From Gammaproteobacteria bacterium (GTDB lineage Bacteria; Pseudomonadota; Gammaproteobacteria; Chromatiales; Chromatiaceae), in the NCBI GenBank assembly GCA_020445415.1, contig JAGRGP010000025.1, positions 1-43,929 of the forward strand: a stretch of DNA of 43,929 nt, written 5' to 3'. This document shows, in pieces, positions 1-8,545 of this stretch. The notes under the pieces are model-generated. The model did no database searches and was not told the origin of the DNA. It saw only the letters and a program-made list of their open reading frames with translations. The translations under genes and the position numbers were made by a program. Every line of letters begins with the position of its first letter. Positions within the stretch are counted from its first letter, which is position 1.

Positions 1-843
1 ATCGCCCTCGGCTATACCATGGTCTACGGTATCATTGGGCTGATTAATTTTGCCCATGGCGAGATCTATATGATCGGAGCGTTTACCTCTTTCGTGGTAG
101 CGACCGTACTTTCTATTTATGGGTTTCCTCTGCTGGGGATTGTAGTATTGGCGGGGCTGGCGGCTGCGATTTGGGCAGCCTCCTACGGGTATACAATGGA
201 GAAAATTGCCTACACTCCCTTGCGTGGCGCCCCTCGGTTATCGGCTCTCATCAGTGCTATTGGCATGTCGATATTCCTGCAGAACTATGTGTTGCTGGCC
301 CAGACTCCCGATTTCCAGCCCTTTCCTGAACTGATTCCCGATTTCGATTTTATGGAGCCTTTCGCGCATGTCGTGGGTTCATCGGACGTGGTGATATTGG
401 CCACGACGGCGGTAGCTATGATAATCCTCACGATCCTGATCAAGTTTACCCGTATTGGTAAAGCGATGCGGGCCACCGCTCAGGACCGGACCATGGCCAT
501 GCTCGTGGGCATTGATGTCAACCGAGTTATTTCGATCACCTTCATCATTGGTTCCGCCCTGGCGGCTATTGGTGGCATGCTGATTGCCTCGCACATTGGC
601 TCCATTCACTATTTCATTGGATTTATTGCGGGTATCAAGGCATTTACCGCGGCAGTTCTGGGAGGGATAGGGTCGGTTCCAGGTGCGGTACTTGGCGGCT
701 TCGTGCTCGGTTTAACCGAGAGTTTCGCTACCGGATATGTTTCCAGTGACTACGAGGATGTGTTTGCCTTCACCTTGCTGGTGCTTATTCTGATCTTCAA
801 GCCATCAGGTCTGCTGGGCAGGGTAGAGACCGAGAAGGTATAA
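1..843 (+). CDS. livH: Branched-chain amino acid ABC transporter permease LivH (5' partial)
   Basis: Inner-membrane permease subunit of a HAAT-family importer for leucine, isoleucine, valine or related substrates. The reading frame is open from base 1, before the first ATG at 19, so the true start lies upstream of the window; about 280 residues are visible and the family is usually near 300. The motif GLINFAHGEIYMIGAF near the visible N-terminus is the hallmark of LivH, followed by several hydrophobic helices and the glycine-rich LGGIGSVPGAVLGG segment near the C-terminus that belongs to the ATPase-coupling region. The stop lies 4 bp before livM. The periplasmic binding protein (livJ/livK) is not in view and may lie upstream. 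The substrate may differ from branched-chain amino acids, because this family also imports urea and short amides. Confidence 0.93.
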   Translation: MALGYTMVYGIIGLINFAHGEIYMIGAFTSFVVATVLSIYGFPLLGIVVLAGLAAAIWAASYGYTMEKIAYTPLRGAPRLSALISAIGMSIFLQNYVLLAQTPDFQPFPELIPDFDFMEPFAHVVGSSDVVILATTAVAMIILTILIKFTRIGKAMRATAQDRTMAMLVGIDVNRVISITFIIGSALAAIGGMLIASHIGSIHYFIGFIAGIKAFTAAVLGGIGSVPGAVLGGFVLGLTESFATGYVSSDYEDVFAFTLLVLILIFKPSGLLGRVETEKV

Positions 844-847
844 CATT

Positions 848-2074
848 ATGTTTTCTGTAGAAGAGCTAAAAAGATCCCTGCTGGTTTCGTTTTGGTTTGC
901 CTTTCTCACGTTTCCATTGATAGTGATCAAAGTCGACCCCATCGAACGCACCGTAGCCTGGCGCTGGGATAATATGTTTTATGTCGCCCTCGGTGCTTTC
1001 GTGGTCTCGCTATTGATTCGGGTTTTCAATGTACAGAAACAACGACGGCGCGAGCGCATTGCCAGTGGCGCCATTGTCGAGCGGGAGCCGCTGATTCAGG
1101 TTATCTTGCGCGAGCCAAGGTATCTTTATCCTTTGACGGGGGCGGTATTGATCTTTGCTTTGGTATTTCCCGCGTTGTTTTCCACCTACCAAACCAACAT
1201 CATGATCACGGCCCTGATGTACGTGATGTTGGGATTGGGCCTGAATATTGTCGTGGGTCTCGCGGGTTTGCTGGATTTGGGATATGTCGCGTTCTATGCC
1301 GTCGGGGCATATGCTTATGCACTGCTTAACTACCATTTCGATGTTGGGTTTTGGATGGCGCTTCCCATCGGCGCGCTACTGGCGGCGTTGTTCGGTGTAT
1401 TACTTGGGTTTCCGGTACTGCGTCTGCGAGGAGATTACCTGGCAATCGTGACGCTTGGATTCGGTGAGATCATCCGTTTGATATTGGAGAACTGGAACCA
1501 ATTCTCGCAAGGCCCCAGTGGCATTTCCAATATTTCCCGCCCTGGGTTGTTTGGGATCGATCTGTCATTGGAAGGCGCTATTCTGTATTTGTACTACCTA
1601 ATGATCGGGATGGTTATATTTACGATTTTTGTGGTCAATCGGCTTCAGGATTCACGTATCGGACGGGCATGGATTGCCTTACGCGAAGACGAGATTGCCT
1701 GTCAGGCGATGGGTATAGATAAGACCAAGACCAAACTGACTGCCTTCGCGTTGGGCGCCACCTGGGCGGGCATGGTAGGTGTGATTTTTGCTGCTAAGAC
1801 CACCTTTATTAACCCCGCCAGTTTCACTTTCCTGGAGTCCGCCATCATCCTATGCATTGTGGTGCTAGGGGGAATGGGCTCCATATTTGGCGTGATCGTC
1901 GGTGCCCTGATCTTGATACTCCTGCCAGAGCATCTGCGGGCGCTCTCGGAGTACCGGATGCTCGCGTTTGGGGCGGTGTTGGTGACCATGATGATCTTTA
2001 GACCCCAGGGGATTGTCGCCAATGTGCGTCGGATCTACCGTTTCAAGGGTTCCGGGGAGGGGGGTGGAGCATGA
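848..2074 (+). CDS. livM: Branched-chain amino acid ABC transporter permease LivM
   Basis: Second inner-membrane permease of the Liv importer, 408 residues, close to the usual length of about 420. An N-terminal region of roughly 110 residues with two hydrophobic segments resembles the DUF3382 domain of long LivM proteins. The permease core then starts with MYVMLGLGLNIVVGLAGLLDLGYVAFYAVGAY-type sequence (residues about 120-155), including the conserved GLLDLGYVAFYA. The segment LGGMGSIFGVIVGA near residue 340 is the counterpart of the coupling region in LivH. It starts 4 bp after livH, and its TGA overlaps the livG start as ATGA, which indicates translational coupling. It should pair with LivH to form the membrane channel. 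Confidence 0.93.
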   Translation: MFSVEELKRSLLVSFWFAFLTFPLIVIKVDPIERTVAWRWDNMFYVALGAFVVSLLIRVFNVQKQRRRERIASGAIVEREPLIQVILREPRYLYPLTGAVLIFALVFPALFSTYQTNIMITALMYVMLGLGLNIVVGLAGLLDLGYVAFYAVGAYAYALLNYHFDVGFWMALPIGALLAALFGVLLGFPVLRLRGDYLAIVTLGFGEIIRLILENWNQFSQGPSGISNISRPGLFGIDLSLEGAILYLYYLMIGMVIFTIFVVNRLQDSRIGRAWIALREDEIACQAMGIDKTKTKLTAFALGATWAGMVGVIFAAKTTFINPASFTFLESAIILCIVVLGGMGSIFGVIVGALILILLPEHLRALSEYRMLAFGAVLVTMMIFRPQGIVANVRRIYRFKGSGEGGGA

Positions 2075-2862
2075 ATAGACCTGTGCTGCAGGTAACCCGC
2101 CTGTCCATGGACTTTGGGGGTATCCATGCGATGAGTGAGTTGGATCTGGAAGTGCACCGTGGAGAGATCGTGGCGCTTATTGGACCCAACGGAGCCGGTA
2201 AGACAACCTTTTTCAACTGTGTCACAGGGATCTACGATCCCACCGGTGGAGATGTTGTGCTCAATCCACCCGAAGGCTCCCATTCGATCCGGCTAAACGG
2301 CCTTAAGCCCAACAAGGTTACCGAGAAGGGCATGGCGCGCACGTTTCAGAATATTCGCTTGTTCCAGAACATGACCGTGCTCGAAAACGTCATGATTGGC
2401 CGCCACTGCCGCACCCGCTCCTATATCGTAGGGGCGATCTTGAATACCCGCGCGACCCGGCGCGAGGAGCAGGAGACGGTGGAAAAGAGCTACCGGATCC
2501 TCGAAAAGGTGGGACTGGCAGACATGGTCAATGAGTTCGCGATGAATCTTCCCTATGGGGCCCAGCGCCGGCTAGAAATAGCCAGGGCATTGGCTACCGA
2601 ACCCTTTCTACTGTTACTGGATGAGCCGGCCGCCGGGATGAACCCTAACGAGACCCGGGAGTTGAATGAGTTGATCAACAAAATCCGGGACGAAGGACAC
2701 TCCATTCTGTTGATTGAACACGACATGAAGCTGGTGATGAGCCTCTCCGACCGCATCTATGTTATGGATTATGGCAAGCGTATCTCTGAGGGAACTCCGG
2801 CACAGGTCAGTTCAGATCCCGCAGTAATCAAGGCTTATCTGGGTGAGGATATCGATGCTTGA
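2071..2862 (+). CDS. livG: Branched-chain amino acid ABC transporter ATP-binding protein LivG
   Basis: Cytoplasmic ATPase that powers the LivHM permease, 263 residues. Walker A is GPNGAGKT at residues 38-45. The ABC signature is the degenerate form typical of LivG (NLPYGAQRRLEIARAL), and Walker B is LLLLDEPAAGMNP, followed by the switch histidine in LIEHDMKLVM. The insertion between Walker A and the signature, with VTEKGMARTFQNIRLF, is characteristic of LivG rather than LivF. The ATG overlaps the livM stop by 4 bases, and the TGA lies inside the beginning of livF, so the two ATPases are coupled in translation. It is expected to work as a heterodimer with LivF. Confidence 0.94.
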   Translation: MNRPVLQVTRLSMDFGGIHAMSELDLEVHRGEIVALIGPNGAGKTTFFNCVTGIYDPTGGDVVLNPPEGSHSIRLNGLKPNKVTEKGMARTFQNIRLFQNMTVLENVMIGRHCRTRSYIVGAILNTRATRREEQETVEKSYRILEKVGLADMVNEFAMNLPYGAQRRLEIARALATEPFLLLLDEPAAGMNPNETRELNELINKIRDEGHSILLIEHDMKLVMSLSDRIYVMDYGKRISEGTPAQVSSDPAVIKAYLGEDIDA

Positions 2863-3562
2863 GCTGCATAATGTTCAGACCTTTTATGGCAACATCCAGG
2901 CCCTGAGGGGAATCGATCTCGAGATTCGCAGCGGTGAGATAATTACGCTGATCGGTGCCAATGGCGCAGGTAAGAGCACCACCTTGATGTCGATTTGCGG
3001 CGTAGTACCCCCAAGATCCGGCGAGATCAAATTCAGGGGTGAGCCAATTCACGGACTAAGCCCAGACCGTATTGTCGCCCTGGGTGTTTGCCAGGTACCA
3101 GAGGGGCGGCATATTTTTCCCCTGCTAACGGTTCAAGAAAACCTGGACATGGGGGCCTTTTTGCGCAATGACAAAGAGGAAATCAAGCGCGACAGGGACT
3201 ATGTATTCAGCCTATTTCCGATCCTCGCGGAACGGCGCAATCAAGCCGGCGGTACCCTAAGCGGTGGGGAGCAGCAAATGCTCGCCATGTCCCGTGCCCT
3301 AATGGCTAGGCCACAGTTGCTGTTGCTGGATGAGCCCTCCATGGGGTTGGCTCCGCTGATCATCAGGCAAATTTTCGAAATCATCAAGAAAATCAACGAC
3401 GAGCAGGATACCACCATCTTTCTGGTGGAGCAGAATGCAAATCAAGCCCTGCACATCGCCGACCGAGGTTATGTCATTGAGAACGGCTCGATTACGCTCA
3501 GCGACAGCGCCTCGAACTTGCTGGCCAATCCGGCAGTACAAAAGGCTTATCTCGGCATCTAA
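2855..3562 (+). CDS. livF: Branched-chain amino acid ABC transporter ATP-binding protein LivF
   Basis: Second ATPase of the Liv importer, about 235 residues. I choose the ATG at 2855 (MLELHNVQTFYG) over an in-frame GTG at 2843, because it matches the family N-terminus and has a GGTGAGG ribosome site 6 bases upstream; it overlaps the end of livG by 8 bases. Walker A is GANGAGKST, the signature is LSGGEQQMLAMSRAL and Walker B is LLLLDEPSMGLAP, followed by FLVEQNANQAL, all typical of LivF. This closes the livHMGF set. The next gene follows after only 12 bp, so the transcript may continue into it. Confidence 0.94.
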   Translation: MLELHNVQTFYGNIQALRGIDLEIRSGEIITLIGANGAGKSTTLMSICGVVPPRSGEIKFRGEPIHGLSPDRIVALGVCQVPEGRHIFPLLTVQENLDMGAFLRNDKEEIKRDRDYVFSLFPILAERRNQAGGTLSGGEQQMLAMSRALMARPQLLLLDEPSMGLAPLIIRQIFEIIKKINDEQDTTIFLVEQNANQALHIADRGYVIENGSITLSDSASNLLANPAVQKAYLGI

Positions 3563-3574
3563 CACGACTCGACG

Positions 3575-3781
3575 ATGGAAGGTGATTGGGATTTGCTTCA
3601 ATGCCGGTTCGTGCGCTGTCCCTACTGTGGGGAGCGGATTGAGCTCGTGGTCGACTGCTCCGTATCCGATCAGCGTTATGTTGAAGACTGCCAGGTATGC
3701 TGCAGGCCGATGGTGCTTGAGGTGACAGTCGATGAAGTCGGGCATGTTAACGTGCATGCCAACGACGAGAATGCCTGTTGA
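3575..3781 (+). CDS. CPXCG-motif cysteine-rich zinc-ribbon protein
   Basis: Small cytoplasmic protein of 68 residues with two cysteine pairs, CPYCGE near residue 15 and CQVCCRPM near residue 41, spaced as in the family known as CPXCG-motif cysteine-rich protein. This family is common in gammaproteobacteria and has no established biochemical role; a zinc-binding ribbon is the natural reading of the cysteines. The connecting sequence with VSDQRYVEDCQVC is the conserved part. It starts 12 bp after livF and ends 36 bp before the LysE-type exporter on the same strand, so it could be expressed with either neighbour. No signal peptide or membrane segment is visible. Confidence 0.82.
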   Translation: MEGDWDLLQCRFVRCPYCGERIELVVDCSVSDQRYVEDCQVCCRPMVLEVTVDEVGHVNVHANDENAC

Positions 3782-3817
3782 TGAATAACCGACCTAATAC
3801 AGCGGCGAGGTAGGCCG

Positions 3818-4441
3818 ATGGTTGACTGGTCGGTCATGCTGGTATTTGTCCCGACGTTCTTCTTGGTCTCCATTACCCCGGGCATGTGCATGACCCTCGC
3901 GCTGACCATGGGGATGAGCTTTGGATTACGCCGTACCTTTTGGATGATGTGGGGAGAACTGGCCGGCGTTGGTCTGGTATCTTTGGCGGCGGTGATAGGC
4001 GTGGCGGCAGTGATGCTGAACCATCCTATGTTATTCCTCTGGCTCAAGTATCTGGGAGGCGCTTATCTGGTCTATCTGGGGACGCAGATGTGGCGATCCA
4101 AGGGTAGGTTGGCAATACCCGAGTCGATCGATCAAGCCCTGGGTTTAGCCAGGTTTGATCTGGCAATGCAGGGGTTTATGACCGCGATCGCCAACCCCAA
4201 GGGTTGGGCGTTCATGGTCTCACTGCTGCCGCCGTTTATCGATGTCCACCTCCCTTTGGCTCCCCAGCTAGCCATTTTGCTAGCTATCATTCTTTTTATA
4301 GAGTTTTCGAGCCTGGTACTCTACGCGACTGGCGGCCGGTCTTTGCGCCACTTTCTTCAGCAAAAAGGCAAAGTGCAGGGATTAAACCGGGTGGCGGGAG
4401 GGTTAATGATGGGAGTCGGTGTTTGGCTGGCAGTCGGCTGA
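3818..4441 (+). CDS. LysE/RhtB family amino-acid exporter
   Basis: Inner-membrane exporter of 207 residues, the normal size for the RhtB/LysE family, which moves amino acids or derivatives such as homoserine, threonine or leucine out of the cell. The N-terminal helix contains the family motif SITPGMCMTLALTMGMSFG (residues about 18-36), with the conserved glycine-proline pattern; five to six hydrophobic helices follow, including FLWLKYLGGAYLVYLG and the middle motif NPKGWAFMVSLLPPF. GAGGT lies about 8 bases before the ATG. Its position behind the Liv operon fits amino-acid homeostasis, import balanced by export, but the substrate cannot be read from the sequence. Confidence 0.9.
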   Translation: MVDWSVMLVFVPTFFLVSITPGMCMTLALTMGMSFGLRRTFWMMWGELAGVGLVSLAAVIGVAAVMLNHPMLFLWLKYLGGAYLVYLGTQMWRSKGRLAIPESIDQALGLARFDLAMQGFMTAIANPKGWAFMVSLLPPFIDVHLPLAPQLAILLAIILFIEFSSLVLYATGGRSLRHFLQQKGKVQGLNRVAGGLMMGVGVWLAVG

Positions 4442-4833
4442 GGGGAAAGTTAACAAGAGGTCGTCCGGGCCCATGTAGGGCGGATTTTCCGGGCCTTGCC
4501 CAACCCAGGTATTCCGAGAGACAAGCCGAGTGCCATACGGTGTCAGGACACTTCCTGACGGGCCGGCGATGCTGTTCTACTCGCCAAGTCCCAACCCGGT
4601 CGATGTTTCAGGTGTTGGCCGGTCGCGTTGGGTTGTGATGCCCCCAAATAACCTTTTCCGGTATCAGGTAATGGGCGAAACTTTTATATAGTAGACTTGA
4701 CAAAAGATGAGCGTGTTATCTCGAGCTGGGGTCTCATTGGATTCCATTGCGGGGGTTGCGGCTTCTGGCTTGTTGAGAAGCAAGGCGGGACTCCCGGGTT
4801 AGGGCGATACCATAGGGCACGTGGCCGTTATTC
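4442..4833. other. Gene-free stretch between the LysE-type gene and hypA
   Basis: About 390 bases without a convincing gene. An open frame at 4697-4912 overlaps hypA in another frame and resembles nothing I know. The stretch contains a perfect hairpin at 4542-4559 and a longer imperfect stem at 4590-4632, where CCCAAC pairs with GTTGGG and an inner CCGG pairs with CCGG. A TTGACA hexamer occurs at 4697-4702, but I found no well-spaced -10 box with it. The hyp promoter should lie here. Confidence 0.5.
4542..4559 (+). terminator. Hairpin downstream of the LysE-type gene
   Basis: Perfect 7-bp stem, GTCAGGA at 4542-4548 and TCCTGAC at 4553-4559, with loop CACT. It lies about 100 bases after the LysE-type stop. 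No T-tract follows, so a role as an intrinsic terminator is only possible; it could be another kind of transcript end or leader structure. Confidence 0.3.
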
Positions 4834-5175
4834 ATGCACGAGATATCGCTTTGTGAAGGCATTTTGCTGGTTCTGGAAGAGCAGGCCGCCAGTCAGGGAT
4901 TTCAGCGGGTGACCAAGGTATGGCTTGAGATCGGCGATCTGGCCGGTGTGGAACTTGAGGCGTTGCGTTTTGGGTTTGAAGTAGTGACACGCAATTCCCT
5001 GGCCGATGGGGCGGTGCTCGAAATACTCGGGGTTCAGGGAGAGGCTTGGTGTATGCAGTGCTCGGCCAGGGTAGTGGTTAAACAGCGCTTCGATCGGTGC
5101 CCCCGCTGTGGTGGCTTTCAGCTACAGGTGGTCGGGGGTGAGCAGATGCGTATCAAAGAGTTGGAGGTGGAATGA
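4834..5175 (+). CDS. hypA: Hydrogenase maturation nickel metallochaperone HypA
   Basis: HypA delivers nickel to the large subunit of [NiFe]-hydrogenase together with HypB. The 113-residue length is normal. The N-terminus [11 protein letters not shown] contains the nickel-binding His2 next to the initiating methionine, which fixes the start at this ATG. The structural zinc site is seen as CMQC near residue 73 and CPRCGG near residue 89. No strong ribosome site precedes the ATG. The last codon and stop overlap the hypB start (ATGA), so hypA and hypB should be translated together. HypA can also serve urease, but the full hyp set downstream points to hydrogenase. Confidence 0.95.
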   Translation: MHEISLCEGILLVLEEQAASQGFQRVTKVWLEIGDLAGVELEALRFGFEVVTRNSLADGAVLEILGVQGEAWCMQCSARVVVKQRFDRCPRCGGFQLQVVGGEQMRIKELEVE

Positions 5176-6053
5176 TGTGTACCGTATGTGGTTGCGGTGA
5201 AGTCGAGTCCGGTGCGGACAGCGACAAGGAACACGAACATTTTCACCATCACTCTGAGCAGCACGCTGAGGTTCCGCACAGTCATCAGCCACATCATCAT
5301 CGCGGCCATACCCACGATTATGGCCAGGGGCCTGCCCGGGCTCATGCGCCGGGATTAAGCCAGTCACGCATGGTGCAGATAGAGCAAGATATCCTCAGCA
5401 AGAATGATCGGTATGCCGCAGCCAATCGAATATATCTGGCGGACCATGGAATTCTTGCCCTAAATTTGGTTTCCAGCCCAGGGTCCGGAAAGACCAGTCT
5501 GCTTACCCGCACTCTTGAAGAGCTGGGTGGAGAGTTACCCTGTGCCGTGATCGAAGGGGATCAGCAGACCAGTAACGATGCGGAACGTATTCGCGCTACC
5601 GGGGCTAAGGCGGTGCAGATCAATACCGGCAAGGGGTGTCATCTCGACGGCCATATGGTTGGCCATGCCTTGCAGAGCCTGGCACCTGAGGATGCCAGCG
5701 TTCTGTTTATCGAAAATGTCGGAAACTTGGTGTGCCCAGCTGCATTCGATCTGGGCGAAGCACACAAGGTGGTCATACTCTCGGTGACCGAGGGAGAGGA
5801 CAAACCGATCAAATATCCCGACATGTTCCATGCCGCTGATCTCATGATCCTGAATAAGGTCGATCTGCTTCCCTACCTCAGTTTCGATACGGAACAATGC
5901 ATCGATTATGCGCGCCGTGTTAACCCGTCAATTAAGGTACTGCAGCTCTCGGCTGTCAGCGGCGAGGGTCTGGAATCGTGGTATCAGTGGATCCGGCTGA
6001 CCCGACGGCTTGCTCTGCTAGGCCATCCACTATTGGGCGCAAAATATGCTTGA
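5172..6053 (+). CDS. hypB: Hydrogenase nickel incorporation GTPase HypB
   Basis: GTPase that loads nickel into hydrogenase with HypA, 293 residues. Near the N-terminus is CTVCGCGE, the CxxCGC high-affinity nickel motif. Residues about 20-58 are strongly histidine-rich (14 His by eye), as in HypB proteins that store nickel. The GTPase core begins near residue 95 with the P-loop [11 protein letters not shown]; it continues with [13 protein letters not shown], the metal-site Cys-His in [19 protein letters not shown] and the guanine-specificity motif NKVDLLPY. Two ATG codons are adjacent at 5172 and 5175, and either may be used. hypC follows after 42 bp. Confidence 0.95.
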   Translation: MMCTVCGCGEVESGADSDKEHEHFHHHSEQHAEVPHSHQPHHHRGHTHDYGQGPARAHAPGLSQSRMVQIEQDILSKNDRYAAANRIYLADHGILALNLVSSPGSGKTSLLTRTLEELGGELPCAVIEGDQQTSNDAERIRATGAKAVQINTGKGCHLDGHMVGHALQSLAPEDASVLFIENVGNLVCPAAFDLGEAHKVVILSVTEGEDKPIKYPDMFHAADLMILNKVDLLPYLSFDTEQCIDYARRVNPSIKVLQLSAVSGEGLESWYQWIRLTRRLALLGHPLLGAKYA

Positions 6054-6095
6054 ATCCTCCGTGCCTTTGCATTATCGCTGGGAGATAGACCGACT

Positions 6096-6320
6096 GTGTG
6101 CCTAGCGATTCCTGCCAAAGTCGTAGCCATCGAAGAGGATGGGGAGACCGCTATCGTAGCGGTGGGGGAGGTCCGGAAAATGGTCTCGCTCGCATTGGTG
6201 GAAGGGATCCGGATAGATGATTACGTGTTGGTACATGTCGGATACGCCTTGAATAAGGTCAGTCAAGACGAGGCTGAACGGACCTTAGCCCTTTTTGCGC
6301 AAGCGGGAATGACGCCGTGA
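6096..6320 (+). CDS. hypC: Hydrogenase maturation chaperone HypC
   Basis: Small chaperone (74 residues) that works with HypD in building the Fe(CN)2CO unit and brings it to the large subunit. It begins MCLAIPAKVV, where Cys2 is the essential residue of the HypC/HybG family, and this fixes the GTG at 6096 as the start; GGGAG lies about 11 bases upstream. The body has the usual small beta-barrel pattern ending in DYVLVHVGYALNKVSQDEAE, which closely matches the family. The stop TGA overlaps the GTG of hypD as GTGA. Confidence 0.95.
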   Translation: MCLAIPAKVVAIEEDGETAIVAVGEVRKMVSLALVEGIRIDDYVLVHVGYALNKVSQDEAERTLALFAQAGMTP

Positions 6321-7474
6321 GATATATCGATGAGTTCCGCCAGCAGGGGTTGGCCAAGCCGCTTGCCCGAGCGATACACAAAGAAGCGGATCCCCGGCGT
6401 GATTACTATCTGATGGAGTTTTGTGGGGGGCACACACACGCTATCTTTCGCTACGGTATACAAGACTTGTTGCCTGGAAACGTACACTTTGTGCATGGCC
6501 CGGGTTGCCCGGTTTGCGTGCTTCCCGTGGGACGTATCGATGATGCCATCCATTTGGTGGAAACTCAGGATGTGATTCTTTGCAGTTACGGCGACATGTT
6601 AAGGGTGCCCGCAAGTAAGCGTAGAAGCTTGCTGAAGGTCAAGGCCGCGGGGGGAGATGTACGCATGGTTTATTCCACCCAAGACGCGCTGCGTATTGCT
6701 CGGGATAATCCGGGGCGGCAGGTGGTGTTCTTTGCTATTGGCTTCGAAACCACCACGCCACCTACCGCTGTGGCCATTCGTCAGGCCCAAGCCGAACAAT
6801 TGGAGAATTTTTCCGTGTTCTGCAATCACGTACTCACTCCACCAGCAATACAGAGTATTTTGAACACGACAGACGAGTGCGACGGGGAAAAGGTTGCCAT
6901 CGATGGTTTCTTGGGCCCCTCCCACGTGAGTGCCGTTATCGGCAGCCAGCCCTATGAGTTTTTTGCAGAGAAGTTTCGAAAGCCGATAGTCATCGCCGGG
7001 TTTGAGCCGCTGGATGTAATGCAATCTACTCTAATGCTGATTCGCCAGCTCAACGATGGGCGCTCCATGGTTGAGAATGAGTATACTCGGGTAGTCACTC
7101 GTGAGGGCAATTCCAAGGCCAAGGCGCTGGTTGCCGAGGTCATGGAACTCAGGGACACCTTCGAATGGCGCGGTCTGGGGCAGGTTCCTTACAGTGCGCT
7201 TCGCATCAAACCAACCTACGAGGCGTTCGATGCGGAACGGCGTTACGAAATCCGTGGCAGCGTGGTAGGGGATGCTAAGGGTTGCGAATGTCCGTCGATA
7301 TTGCGTGGCCTAAAACGACCTACCGATTGTAAGCTGTTTGGCAGTGTCTGTACTCCGGAAAATCCCGTGGGGTCTTGCATGGTATCGTCGGAAGGTGTGT
7401 GCGCTGCTTATTGGAGCTATGGACGCCTCCGAAACGAGAGCACGCTTCGCTCGGCTGGGGCTCGTCTTGATTAG
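6317..7474 (+). CDS. hypD: Hydrogenase formation iron-sulfur protein HypD
   Basis: HypD is the [4Fe-4S] scaffold on which, with HypC, the Fe(CN)2CO moiety is assembled. Length 385 residues, slightly longer than the usual 370-380. Conserved motifs in order are MEFCGGHTHAIFRYG near residue 35, GPGCPVCVLP near residue 58, the GFETTTP segment, and a C-terminal cysteine cluster (CECPSILRG, PTDCKLFG, CTPENPVGSCMVSSEGVCAAY) that holds the iron-sulfur cluster. It starts at a GTG overlapping the hypC stop. The C-terminal end is overlapped by the hypE reading frame. Confidence 0.95.
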   Translation: MRYIDEFRQQGLAKPLARAIHKEADPRRDYYLMEFCGGHTHAIFRYGIQDLLPGNVHFVHGPGCPVCVLPVGRIDDAIHLVETQDVILCSYGDMLRVPASKRRSLLKVKAAGGDVRMVYSTQDALRIARDNPGRQVVFFAIGFETTTPPTAVAIRQAQAEQLENFSVFCNHVLTPPAIQSILNTTDECDGEKVAIDGFLGPSHVSAVIGSQPYEFFAEKFRKPIVIAGFEPLDVMQSTLMLIRQLNDGRSMVENEYTRVVTREGNSKAKALVAEVMELRDTFEWRGLGQVPYSALRIKPTYEAFDAERRYEIRGSVVGDAKGCECPSILRGLKRPTDCKLFGSVCTPENPVGSCMVSSEGVCAAYWSYGRLRNESTLRSAGARLD

Positions 7475-8507
7475 GCGATTCCCTTCACATCTAGACTATC
7501 GCCAGGGTTCGGTGGATATGACTCATGGCGGCGGCGGCCGGGCCATGGCCCAGCTGATCGGAGAGCTTTTCGTCAAGTACCTCGACAACGAACTGCTGCG
7601 GCAATCCAACGATTTTGCCGCTTTCTCCTTGGCGGGTGGGCGTGTAGTGATAAGCACAGATTGCCACGTTGTTTCACCGATTGTCTTCCCAGGTGGGGAT
7701 ATTGGATCGCTAGCGGTGCATGGTACGGTGAATGATGTATCGATGTCTGGGGCACGCCCACTCTACCTATCCGCCGGCTTTATCTTGGAAGAGGGCCTTC
7801 CACTCCGAGTCCTGGAGCGTGTCGTTGCTAGCATGGCTAGGGCCTCTCGGAACGCCGATGTTCCGGTGATTGCCGGTGATACCAAGGTAGTTGAGCGGGG
7901 CAAGGGAGACGGCATATTTATCACCACCACCGGGATCGGCGTGGTACCTGAGGGAGTCCATATATCGGGCAACCGGGCCCGCCCGGGTGATCAAGTTTTA
8001 GTTAGTGGCACCCTGGGGGATCATGGCGTGGCGATTATGTCCAGCCGGGAAAATCTGGAGTTTCACACCACCATCGAGTCAGACTCCGCTTGTCTGCATG
8101 GTTTGGTGGCGGAGATGGTGGCAGCGGCTCCAGGGATTCATTGTCTCAGGGATCCGACACGGGGCGGGTTGGCAACCACCCTTAACGAGTTGGCACTGCA
8201 GTCCGGGGTGGGAATCGTGCTCTGGGAAGATCAAATACCTATCCGACCTGCAGTCAGTGCGGCTTGCGAACTGCTTGGGTTGGATCCCCTCTACGTGGCT
8301 AACGAAGGTAAGCTCGTGTGCATCTGCCCGGCGGAGGATAGCGATAGACTGCTGGCGGTTATGCGTTCTCACCCTCAAGGCAAGGAGGCTGCCATCGTTG
8401 GCCGGGTGGTGGATGAGGAACAAGGGCTAGTGTGGATGGAGACCCGTTTTGGGGGAAGCCGGGTCGTGGATTGGCTGGCTGGCGAACAATTGCCCCGGAT
8501 CTGCTAA
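7467..8507 (+). CDS. hypE: Carbamoyl-phosphate-derived cyanide synthase HypE
   Basis: HypE dehydrates the thiocarboxamide on its own C-terminal cysteine to thiocyanate, the cyanide donor for the hydrogenase iron. The frame is open from well inside hypD, so the start is a choice: TTG at 7467 overlaps the hypD stop by 8 bases and leaves the expected short lead before VDMTHGGGGRAM; ATG at 7419, GTG at 7512 and ATG at 7518 are alternatives. The PurM-like fold is seen in GTVNDVSMSGARPLY, AGDTKVVERGKGDG and CLRDPTRGGLATTLNE. The protein ends in LPRIC, the PRxC tail with the catalytic cysteine. The usual partner HypF, which transfers the carbamoyl group to this cysteine, is not in the window. Confidence 0.93.
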   Translation: MIRRFPSHLDYRQGSVDMTHGGGGRAMAQLIGELFVKYLDNELLRQSNDFAAFSLAGGRVVISTDCHVVSPIVFPGGDIGSLAVHGTVNDVSMSGARPLYLSAGFILEEGLPLRVLERVVASMARASRNADVPVIAGDTKVVERGKGDGIFITTTGIGVVPEGVHISGNRARPGDQVLVSGTLGDHGVAIMSSRENLEFHTTIESDSACLHGLVAEMVAAAPGIHCLRDPTRGGLATTLNELALQSGVGIVLWEDQIPIRPAVSAACELLGLDPLYVANEGKLVCICPAEDSDRLLAVMRSHPQGKEAAIVGRVVDEEQGLVWMETRFGGSRVVDWLAGEQLPRIC

Positions 8508-8529
8508 TTACCCGAATACCCTTGTCGTT

Positions 8530-8545
8530 CCCGACACCGGGTTTT
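8530..8545 (+). terminator. Possible weak terminator after hypE
   Basis: Short stem CCCG/CGGG with a 4-base loop followed by TTTT, about 22 bases after the hypE stop. Only four base pairs form, so this is weak on its own; the stronger inverted repeat at 8668-8713 is the better candidate for ending hyp transcription. Confidence 0.25.

Noticed and set aside
4697..4912. Open frame with Cys pairs just before hypA
   Set aside because: It overlaps hypA in a different frame, lacks a good ribosome site, and the cysteines do not form a known motif.
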